DNA from: Marinoscillum sp049115815
Lineage (GTDB): Bacteria > Bacteroidota > Bacteroidia > Cytophagales > Cyclobacteriaceae
Length of the DNA: 64,000 nt
Direction: 5' to 3'
Assembly: GCA_049115815.1 (NCBI GenBank)
Contig: JAGDZO010000001.1
Location: 124,001 to 188,000 of the forward strand
Shown: one piece after another, positions 1-6,273 of the stretch
How positions within the stretch are numbered: position 1 is the stretch's first letter
Layout of the letters: each line of letters begins with the position of its first letter
Position numbers and translations under genes: made by a program
Notes under the pieces: model-generated
What the model saw: only the letters and a program-made list of their open reading frames with translations
Databases searched by the model: none
What the model was told of the DNA's origin: nothing

Positions 1-6
1 TTGATT

Positions 7-169
7 CACAAAGGTGATAGATCCACTATTGAATACCACTTCACCATCAATTCAATTGCAATAATTTGAAATCAAAGCAATAAATTTTGAATTATTCTAA
101 AATTTAGAATAATCTAAGGTTTTTTGCTCTTCCCATTTTTTTCTTTCAACTATCTGATTCACCTTTGTG
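7..169. repeat. Inverted repeat pair at the left edge
   Basis: CACAAAGGTGA at 7-17 recurs in reverse complement at 159-169. The outer flanks also partly match: TTGAT at 1-5 against ATCAA at 172-176. An AT-rich palindrome lies between them near 91-113. There is no coding sequence inside. It could be a small non-autonomous element remnant, a pair of protein-binding sites, or chance; the sequence does not decide. Confidence 0.35.
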
Positions 170-185
170 GTATCAATTAGCAATA

Positions 186-296
186 ATTGATTTATACAGA
201 AGCGTGGAGAGACAGGCTCTTTGAAGCGCTAGCAACCTAAAATCAACGTTTAAGGTGCTAATTCCTGATCCCGATATTGGGTGAATATGAATTGAT
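186..296 (+). promoter_or_regulatory. SAM-I (S-box) riboswitch
   Basis: The order of conserved blocks matches the S-box aptamer: GTGGAGAGACAGGCTC near 204-219, GAAGCGCTAGCAACC near 222-236, and AAGGTGCTAATTCCTGA near 252-268. All four helices can be drawn. P1 is 186-195 with 287-296 (10 pairs including wobbles). P2 closes through GCG/CGC, P3 through CCTAAA/TTTAAGG, and P4 through CCC/GGG. The S-box family binds S-adenosylmethionine and lowers expression of methionine and sulfur genes. Here P1 ends only four bases before the first leader ORF, so SAM binding could hinder its translation. No clear poly-T terminator follows, so a translational mode is inferred. Confidence 0.82.
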
Positions 297-300
297 TAAA

Positions 301-381
301 ATGAAAGCTGAAAATCACAAAACACCTACAAGAAGATCATCACAATTCAATTGTTGTGAATGCTGTTGTTGCTGTAAGTAA
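301..381 (+). CDS. Cys-rich leader peptide 1 (26 aa)
   Basis: An ATG at 301 opens a 26-codon frame ending in TAA at 379-381. Its last third is almost all cysteine: NCCECCCCCK, seven Cys in ten residues. It sits directly after P1 of the SAM riboswitch and upstream of a sulfite reductase gene, whose pathway supplies sulfide for cysteine. Poly-Cys leader ORFs are known cysteine sensors in some bacteria, where ribosomes slow when Cys-tRNA is scarce. That role is inferred here. A hairpin at 374-395 covers the stop codon and is followed by a T-rich stretch. It is too short for standard gene finding. Confidence 0.7.
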   Translation: MKAENHKTPTRRSSQFNCCECCCCCK

Positions 382-395
382 TTTCAATTACCTAC
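374..395 (+). promoter_or_regulatory. Hairpin over the stop codon of leader ORF 1
   Basis: GTA-a-GTAAT pairs with ATTAC-c-TAC around the tetraloop TTCA. The stem includes the TAA stop at 379-381, and a T-rich run follows. It is AT-rich and weak. It could be an attenuator hairpin that a ribosome translating the poly-Cys codons would melt. Confidence 0.35.
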
Positions 396-427
396 TTCAC
401 TTTTTCAACACTTTTTGCATAACATAA

Positions 428-502
428 ATGATCTCTTTTTCTACGAATACTTTTCTTAACTGTAATAACTGCTGCTGCACTTGCTGTCCTTGTACAGCTT
501 AA
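428..502 (+). CDS. Cys-rich leader peptide 2 (24 aa)
   Basis: A second short frame runs from ATG at 428 to TAA at 500-502 and encodes 24 residues. Its C-terminal half reads NCNNCCCTCCPCTA, with seven Cys codons between 461 and 493. It is not obviously a copy of the first leader peptide: only cysteine richness is shared, and codon choice differs. It ends 91 bases before the sulfite reductase start. The first strand of a downstream hairpin (506-511) begins four bases after its stop codon. A ribosome stalled on the late Cys codons would therefore cover that strand. This is the geometry expected of a leader-peptide attenuator (inference). Confidence 0.7.
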   Translation: MISFSTNTFLNCNNCCCTCCPCTA

Positions 503-505
503 TCG

Positions 506-567
506 GGAGTCATATTACAAATAACTGAAATCATTGTAATTGAAGACTCCAGAGCACATCTAGAGTC
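506..567 (+). promoter_or_regulatory. Mutually exclusive hairpins before sulfite reductase
   Basis: Hairpin A pairs GGAGTC (506-511) with GACTCC (545-550) and ATTACAA (514-520) with TTGTAAT (534-540). Hairpin B pairs GACTC (545-549) with GAGTC (563-567) and AGA (551-553) with TCT (559-561). Both need bases 545-549, so only one can form at a time. Neither is followed by a T-run, so control of translation at the ATG at 593 is more likely than termination. This is a pairing analysis by eye, without energy calculation. Confidence 0.5.
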
Positions 568-592
568 ATCGAAAATATCATTACATCATACC

Positions 593-2707
593 ATGAGTAC
601 AATCACAAAAGAAGCAAAAGCAGATATCGAGGAACTTCAGAGGAAGATTCAAGAGTTTAAATTAGGTGCGATTCCTGAAGAGCGATTCAAGGCCTTCCGT
701 CTGGCTCGAGGAGTCTATGGTCAGCGCCAGCAAGGCGTTCAAATGCTTCGGTTGAAGCTTCCTTTCGGTAAAATTACGGCAGATCAGCTCGAAAGAGTAG
801 CGGACCTCTCCGAGCAATACACCAACAGTAACTTGCATTTGACTACTCGCCAAAATATTCAGCTGCACTACGTGAAGCTTGATGATTCGCCTAAGATTTG
901 GCAGTCTTTGGAGGAAGTAGGTGTGACGACTAAAGAGGCTTGTGGCAATACGGTAAGAAATGTTACCGCATCGCCTTTTGCGGGTATTGACCCTGAAGAG
1001 CCATTTGATGTAGCGCCTTATGCGCAAGAAGTATTCGAGTATTTCCTACGAAATCCTATCTGTCAAGAGATGGGTCGAAAGATCAAAATGGCGTTTTCAT
1101 CAAGCAAGGCGGACTCTGCCTTTACTTACATCCATGATTTTGGGTTCATTCCAAAAATTGAAAATGGTGTACGTGGCTTTGAAGTACTCGTAGGTGGAGG
1201 ATTGGGTGCACAAGCTTTCATGGCTCAGAAGGCTTATGATTTTTTAGCGGAAGACGAGTTGATTCCATTCATTGAGGCTGGTTTGAGGGTATTTGATAGA
1301 TATGGTGAACGTGAAAGACGTCACAAAGCGAGATTAAAGTTTTTGATTGAACCAAAGAAGGGAATAGGTCTCGATGGATTCTTGAAGCTAGTAGATGAGG
1401 AAAGAAAATCTCTCAAGGTTAGTACTTATAAAGTAGATACCAGTAAGGTGGTCAATGAAGTTCCAGAGCGCACTGTTGTGAATTCTGACATTGATCTGAG
1501 CAATGATGAGGACTACAAAATTTGGTTCAATACCAATGTAGTAGAGCAAAAGCAAAAAGGCTACTACGCGATTAAAGTCCGAGTGCCTTTGGGTGATATT
1601 AAGGCACCTCAAGGAAGAATTTTGGCAGATATAGTAAGAGCCTATGCGGCTGATGATGTCAGGTTCACTTTAAATCAGGGTTTGCTCCTCAAGTTTGTTC
1701 AATTGGAGAACATTCCGGCTGTCTATTCGGCGCTCAAGGAGTTGGGTTTTGCGGCACCAGGATTTGATACACTTGCTGATGTGACAGCCTGTCCCGGTAC
1801 TGATACGTGTAATTTGGGTGTTACCAATAGTACCGCACTGGCTTTGGTGTTGGAAGAATTTGTACGTGACGAATTCCCACACTTGGTGGATGAAGCATTG
1901 ATCAAAATCAAAATCAGTGGATGTATGAACTCCTGTGGTCAGCACATGGTTGGAAACATTGGTTTTCACGGAAGTAGTATCAAAAACGGAAGTAAAATTG
2001 CTCCGGCCATGCAGGTGGTGCTTGGAGGAGGTGTTGATCCTGATGGCACTGGAAGAATAGCAGATAAAGTCATTAAGATTCCTACTAAGCTCATTCCGGA
2101 AACGGTGAGAATCTTACTCAATAACTACGAGGAGAATGCCGAGGAGGGAGAGTATTTCAATGCCTATGTGCGTAGACAAGGCAAAATATATTTCTATGAT
2201 TTACTCAAGCATCTGGGTAATGTCAAAGAGCTGTCGGATGAGTACTATCAAGATTGGGGTAAGGTAGCTGATTTTGTGCCTGAGATTGGCGTGGGAGAGT
2301 GCGCTGGCGTGATGTTGGACTTGGTAGGCACTATAGTGAATGACGCTAAAGAACGCTTAGAAAATGCTAAAATCACCTTTGATGAAGGTCGATGGGCGGA
2401 TTCAATCTATTATAGCTATAACACATTAGTCATTGGGGCCAAAGCGATTCTCTTGGCCGAAGACATTCAATGCAATACGCATAAGGGCATCGTTGATGAC
2501 TTTCAAAAGAATATAGTGGAGGCCAACAAAGTGCACGGCATTGAGTCATTTCAAGACTTGGTTTATCAAATCAACCAGAATGAGCCGAGTCAGTCTTTTG
2601 CCAAGAAATACATGAAAGAAGCGGCTGCATTTTTTGATCAGGTGACACAGTACCGCAACAAGGAAGCTGCGGAAAAATTGGTTGTGAACGAATTCTATAA
2701 AGCTTAA
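593..2707 (+). CDS. Assimilatory sulfite/nitrite reductase with C-terminal HEPN-like domain
   Basis: This is a siroheme [4Fe-4S] reductase of the CysI/NirA family, reducing sulfite to sulfide or nitrite to ammonia. LTTRQNIQLH near residues 83-92 is the usual siroheme-binding segment. The cluster ligands are C400, C406, C444 and C448 (CX5C...CX3C). The reductase part ends near residue 570. About 130 further residues form a helical tail that resembles a HEPN domain (RWADSIYYSYNTL, then a THKG motif). The SAM riboswitch and poly-Cys leaders upstream favour sulfite over nitrite as substrate. Two siroheme genes follow at once. No flavoprotein subunit (CysJ) is nearby, so the electron donor may be ferredoxin (inference). 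Confidence 0.9.
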   Translation: MSTITKEAKADIEELQRKIQEFKLGAIPEERFKAFRLARGVYGQRQQGVQMLRLKLPFGKITADQLERVADLSEQYTNSNLHLTTRQNIQLHYVKLDDSPKIWQSLEEVGVTTKEACGNTVRNVTASPFAGIDPEEPFDVAPYAQEVFEYFLRNPICQEMGRKIKMAFSSSKADSAFTYIHDFGFIPKIENGVRGFEVLVGGGLGAQAFMAQKAYDFLAEDELIPFIEAGLRVFDRYGERERRHKARLKFLIEPKKGIGLDGFLKLVDEERKSLKVSTYKVDTSKVVNEVPERTVVNSDIDLSNDEDYKIWFNTNVVEQKQKGYYAIKVRVPLGDIKAPQGRILADIVRAYAADDVRFTLNQGLLLKFVQLENIPAVYSALKELGFAAPGFDTLADVTACPGTDTCNLGVTNSTALALVLEEFVRDEFPHLVDEALIKIKISGCMNSCGQHMVGNIGFHGSSIKNGSKIAPAMQVVLGGGVDPDGTGRIADKVIKIPTKLIPETVRILLNNYEENAEEGEYFNAYVRRQGKIYFYDLLKHLGNVKELSDEYYQDWGKVADFVPEIGVGECAGVMLDLVGTIVNDAKERLENAKITFDEGRWADSIYYSYNTLVIGAKAILLAEDIQCNTHKGIVDDFQKNIVEANKVHGIESFQDLVYQINQNEPSQSFAKKYMKEAAAFFDQVTQYRNKEAAEKLVVNEFYKA

Positions 2708-2710
2708 GTC

Positions 2711-3478
2711 ATGAACAAAATTCCAAAGATTACATTAGTAGGTGCTGGTCCTGGAGACCCAGATTTGATCACCATGAAAGGTGTGAAGGCATTGCGAAAA
2801 GCGGATGTGGTGCTTTATGACGCACTGGTGGATCCGGAGATGTTAGACCATGCACCCAATGCTCTTCATATTCCTGTAGGAAAAAGGGCAGGTAAGTCGA
2901 GTGTGTCGCAAGACACAATCAATCAATTGATCGTGCAGTATGCTCAGGAGATGGGGCATGTGGTTCGACTCAAGGGTGGAGATCCGTTCGTGTTTGCGAG
3001 GGGTAGCGAAGAGCGAGCATTTGCTGAAAAGCATGGCATAGAAGTGGACGTGGTGATTGGCGTAAGCAGTGTAATGTTGCCTGGATACTTCGGTATACCA
3101 TTGACCACACGCGGAGTGAATCAGAGTTTCATGGTGGTGACTGCTACAACCAGCGAAGGAACATTAAGCGAAGATGTACTGAAGGCAGCTGAATGTGCAC
3201 CTACTACGCTTTTCTTTATGGGGCTAGGTAAACTAGAATTGATAGCCAATGCCTATAAGCAAAATGGTAGGGGAGATTTGCCTGTAGCTATCATAAGCAA
3301 AGGGTCACATGCCGATGGTGATGTGATTAAGGGTACGGCTAAAGATATCTTGGCTATTGCTCAGAAGCACAAGCCAGAAGCACCTGCACTCTTGGTATTT
3401 GGCGAAGGGGCAGCTGCCGCGAATAATAGTCAGCAAGTCAACGAATGGTGGGAATCTGCGAAATCTGAAGTAGCGTGA
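2711..3478 (+). CDS. cobA: Uroporphyrinogen-III C-methyltransferase
   Basis: The enzyme uses SAM to methylate uroporphyrinogen III twice, giving precorrin-2, the first committed step to siroheme. The 255-aa length is typical of stand-alone CobA/SUMT. The N-terminal VGAGPGDPDLIT loop and the VRLKGGDPFVFARG motif near residues 80-93 are characteristic of the tetrapyrrole methylase fold. It starts three bases after the reductase stop and overlaps the next gene by four bases, so the three form one operon that makes the reductase and its cofactor together. Confidence 0.93.
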   Translation: MNKIPKITLVGAGPGDPDLITMKGVKALRKADVVLYDALVDPEMLDHAPNALHIPVGKRAGKSSVSQDTINQLIVQYAQEMGHVVRLKGGDPFVFARGSEERAFAEKHGIEVDVVIGVSSVMLPGYFGIPLTTRGVNQSFMVVTATTSEGTLSEDVLKAAECAPTTLFFMGLGKLELIANAYKQNGRGDLPVAIISKGSHADGDVIKGTAKDILAIAQKHKPEAPALLVFGEGAAAANNSQQVNEWWESAKSEVA

Positions 3479-4080
3479 GCAACCCTATCAAATCCGATGG
3501 AAATGTACTGTTTCCTGTCTTTCTGAAACTCAATCAGATCCAAACTTTGGTCGTGGGTGGAGGAAATGTTGGATTGGAGAAAGTGGAAGCACTACTCAAA
3601 AATGACCCATCAGCCAATATTAGAATTATCGCTCCTTACTTCCTTCTGGAATTGGAAGAGCTGGCAAAGACTACCGACAACATTGTGATGATCAAGCGAA
3701 AGGTGAGGAGCTGGGATCTTCGAAATATTGATTTACTCATCTTGGCTACTGATGATCCTGAGCTACACGTTCGCTTGAAGAATAAGGCCAAGAAAAGGCA
3801 TTTACTCACCAATGTAGCTGATACGCCGCATCTATGTGATTTTTATCTGGGGTCCACAGTAAAAAAGGGAGACCTAAAAATAGGTATTAGCACCAATGGT
3901 AAATCTCCAACTTTCGCTAAGCGGTTTCGTCAGATGCTAGAGGAAATATTGCCAGAAAGTACTCCAGAATTACTAGACCAACTCAAAAACGTCAGAGACC
4001 AACTCAAGGGAGATTTTCAGTACAAAGTGGATAAGCTCAATGAGATTACCTCTGTTCTAGTGGAGAAGAAGGAAGAGTAA
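3475..4080 (+). CDS. Precorrin-2 dehydrogenase / sirohydrochlorin ferrochelatase
   Basis: This 201-aa protein matches the N-terminal half of CysG (Met8p/SirC type). The VVGGGNVGLEK dinucleotide-binding loop lies near residues 27-37, and STNGKSPTFAKRFRQ near residues 139-153 is the family signature. It oxidises precorrin-2 with NAD and may insert iron to finish siroheme. Translation starts at a GTG that overlaps the cobA stop (GTGA), which implies coupling. It is the last gene of the sulfite reductase operon. Whether it carries the ferrochelatase activity as well cannot be told from sequence alone. Confidence 0.88.
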   Translation: MSNPIKSDGNVLFPVFLKLNQIQTLVVGGGNVGLEKVEALLKNDPSANIRIIAPYFLLELEELAKTTDNIVMIKRKVRSWDLRNIDLLILATDDPELHVRLKNKAKKRHLLTNVADTPHLCDFYLGSTVKKGDLKIGISTNGKSPTFAKRFRQMLEEILPESTPELLDQLKNVRDQLKGDFQYKVDKLNEITSVLVEKKEE

Positions 4081-4121
4081 TAGGAAGGAATATTTGTTCT
4101 TTTTTCAGAGTTGCTTAGTTT

Positions 4122-4145
4122 GATCGCTGAGTTTTTACTGCGATC
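4122..4145 (+). terminator. Probable terminator of the sulfite reductase operon
   Basis: GATCGC (4122-4127) pairs with GCGATC (4140-4145) across a T-rich loop and is followed by TCTTTT. It lies 42 bases after the last gene of the operon. The tail is short, so termination strength is uncertain. Confidence 0.5.
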
Positions 4146-4283
4146 TCTTTTATCGAATAATTGCTTTTTAGTTTAATATAGCTATGAGTTTCATTTGTTC
4201 ATTGAGATTTGCTGGTCCAAGCATAAAAACCGACTATTATTCATTTATTGGACATTTATCCTAGTTTTAGTATTAATTTTATT

Positions 4284-4374
4284 ACCGTTAATTTAAAGTA
4301 ACATTTTAAATTAACGGTGCAAAAAGTTCTTAGATTTGGCCGTAAATTAAAATCATCACTTTAAATTTACGGTC
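4284..4374. promoter_or_regulatory. Two tandem palindromes (four half-sites) before the DUF4143 ATPase
   Basis: The first palindrome spans 4284-4318 and the second 4338-4374. Each is two inverted copies of one half-site of about 16 bases, consensus ACCGTWAATTWAAAR. Half-sites begin near 4284, 4303, 4339 and 4358. The second palindrome ends at the base before the ATG at 4375. As DNA they look like operators for a dimeric repressor. As RNA the second would be a hairpin directly against the start codon. No regulator gene is adjacent. Confidence 0.7.
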
Positions 4375-5511
4375 ATGATTGAGCGATATTCTGTGTCTGA
4401 GCTTACTGAGCTGATGGATCAATTTCCAGCTGTCGGGATTATCGGACCCAGACAAGTAGGCAAAACAACCCTAGCCAAACAAGTCGCAAAAGAAGGAGCT
4501 ATATACGTAGACCTAGAGTCAGATATAGGATTAAGTCAACTGAGTGATCCCGGCGTATTCCTGAGAGCAAACCATGACCGTACGGTCATCATTGATGAGG
4601 TTCAGCTAATGCCTCAGTTGTTCCCATTGTTGAGGTCTATAATTGATGAAGATAGAAGGTCTGGCAGGTTTATCTTGTTAGGATCAGCTGCGCCTTCCCT
4701 TATTCGCAAGACCGCCGAGTCTCTGGCGGGTAGGATAGCCTACATCGAGTTGACATCATTTTTGACTAGTGAAGTACCAAACATGTCTGAGCTATGGCTC
4801 AAAGGAGGATTTCCACTTTCGTATTTGGCCAAATCCAATAAGCAAAGCAATACGTGGAGGAATCAACTGCTAGGTTCTTACATACAGCGAGATTTGCCTC
4901 AGCTCGGACTTAATGCAAATCCACGACTCTTAAGTAATCTGCTTCGTATGCTTGCGCACAATACAAGTTCGCTATGGAATGCATCCAATTTCGCTAAATC
5001 ACTCGGATTAACGGCACCCACTTTGAAACGATACTTGGAGTATCTCGAGGGAGCATTTATTATTGACGTGCTAGAGCCTTATCATACCAATGTGAAGAAG
5101 CGAATAACCAAGACACCTAAGACTTTCTATAAGGATACTGGATTGCTGCATACCCTGCTCAAAATCCCCACCATGGACGAGTTGCAAGGGCATCCTGTAT
5201 TGGGAAGTTCGTGGGAAAATTTTGTCATACAGCAAGTCAAGGGCCAATTAGGAGGGAAGTATGAGTATCATTTTTATCGTACACATGATGGTTCAGAAGT
5301 TGATCTCGTATTGTTGGACGGTTCTCGACCAATTGCGTCTATTGAAATCAAATACACATTGGCTCCTAAACTGTCCAAAGGCAATCGCTTTGCGATAGCT
5401 GATGTCAATGCAGAGCGAAACTTCATTTGTACATTCGGTACAGAGCGCTACATGATGGAAGAAAATATAGAGGTTATCGGATTAAATGAAATGATTGCTG
5501 AACTAAGATGA
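4375..5511 (+). CDS. AAA-type ATPase with DUF4143 C-terminal domain
   Basis: The protein has 378 aa. The Walker A motif GPRQVGKT is at residues 24-31 and Walker B VIIDEV at 71-76. The C-terminal DUF4143 part carries E308-V-D310 and E324-I-K326, which fit a PD-(D/E)XK nuclease-like core. Family members are widespread, often laterally transferred, and mostly of unknown function. The gene stands alone between a terminator-like hairpin and a bidirectional terminator, and has its own palindromic control region. The ATG at 4375 is chosen because the usual family N-terminus begins there and the palindrome ends immediately before it. Confidence 0.88.
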   Translation: MIERYSVSELTELMDQFPAVGIIGPRQVGKTTLAKQVAKEGAIYVDLESDIGLSQLSDPGVFLRANHDRTVIIDEVQLMPQLFPLLRSIIDEDRRSGRFILLGSAAPSLIRKTAESLAGRIAYIELTSFLTSEVPNMSELWLKGGFPLSYLAKSNKQSNTWRNQLLGSYIQRDLPQLGLNANPRLLSNLLRMLAHNTSSLWNASNFAKSLGLTAPTLKRYLEYLEGAFIIDVLEPYHTNVKKRITKTPKTFYKDTGLLHTLLKIPTMDELQGHPVLGSSWENFVIQQVKGQLGGKYEYHFYRTHDGSEVDLVLLDGSRPIASIEIKYTLAPKLSKGNRFAIADVNAERNFICTFGTERYMMEENIEVIGLNEMIAELR

Positions 5512-5555
5512 TTTGCTATTTATACCTGATTAAGGAGTTTTGACCACATATAAAA

Positions 5556-5582
5556 AAAGCTCAATCCAACGGACTGAGCTTT
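5556..5582 (-). terminator. Terminator between the DUF4143 ATPase and lolA
   Basis: AAAGCTCAATCC (5556-5567) pairs with GGACTGAGCTTT (5571-5582) with one mismatch. Read on the minus strand it is followed by a run of T, so it mainly ends the ftsK-lolA transcript. It may also stop plus-strand transcription. Confidence 0.8.
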
Positions 5583-5604
5583 CATCATATTTATTGTTAG
5601 CAGA

Positions 5605-6234
5605 TTACCTAAAGTCGATCACCTCTACGTCCGGATATTTACTTTCGTCAAATGTGAAATAGTCTGAGGTAAGATCAGGCTTCTTTTCCAGAGAGTTAAT
5701 AGAGTAGATATACTGATTGCCAGATCGCTCCATCACCGTGAATTTTTTCAAGGCATCATTTTTATCAATGACCAATTTGATCTTAAAATAGCTCTTGTCC
5801 TTGCTTTCTGGATCAAGCTCTACCATACGATCACCTTTCTGATTAGTAGCCATCAGGATATATTTGAATCCATCTTTGTACAGGTCGTAGATGTTGCTTA
5901 CCGATATTTCTTGTTCTTCTGGTTCGTAGGTGCTGATCGTGACCTCTGAGATCTCTTCGCTGTAGCTGTAGACATCCGTGCCATTGTTATAGATTTCTTG
6001 TCCGGCTACTTTCAATACGTATTTGTCTTCACTTACTACTATAGAACCAGTGATTTTGTCATTGATTCCAGCGCTTTCATTGACGAGCTCTTGGGTGAAA
6101 TCAGCTCCGTAAGGACCCATTTCTTTGTATTTGGAACTCATAGCGTTGAGGACTTCTAGCGCATCAGGATCATACTGAGCAGAAGCTGAGAATCCGACAC
6201 AAATAGTTAATAGTGTATAAATGTACTTTTTCAT
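5605..6234 (-). CDS. LolA-like outer-membrane lipoprotein carrier
   Basis: This 209-aa periplasmic protein starts with a signal peptide (MKKYIYTLLTICVGFSASAQ). The rest is a run of alternating beta strands typical of LolA, including the N-terminal block on coating or releasing (YGADFTQELVN) and DKYVLKVAGQEIY near residues 70-82. LolA shuttles lipoproteins from the inner to the outer membrane. It is transcribed after ftsK with a 39-base gap, an arrangement also known in other Bacteroidota and in Proteobacteria (ftsK-lolA). The family is divergent, so the exact cargo is uncertain. Confidence 0.85.
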   Translation of the reverse strand: MKKYIYTLLTICVGFSASAQYDPDALEVLNAMSSKYKEMGPYGADFTQELVNESAGINDKITGSIVVSEDKYVLKVAGQEIYNNGTDVYSYSEEISEVTISTYEPEEQEISVSNIYDLYKDGFKYILMATNQKGDRMVELDPESKDKSYFKIKLVIDKNDALKKFTVMERSGNQYIYSINSLEKKPDLTSDYFTFDESKYPDVEVIDFR

Positions 6235-6273
6235 GTTTCAATTGGTAATCAGGAATGCTCCTGAATTGATTTA

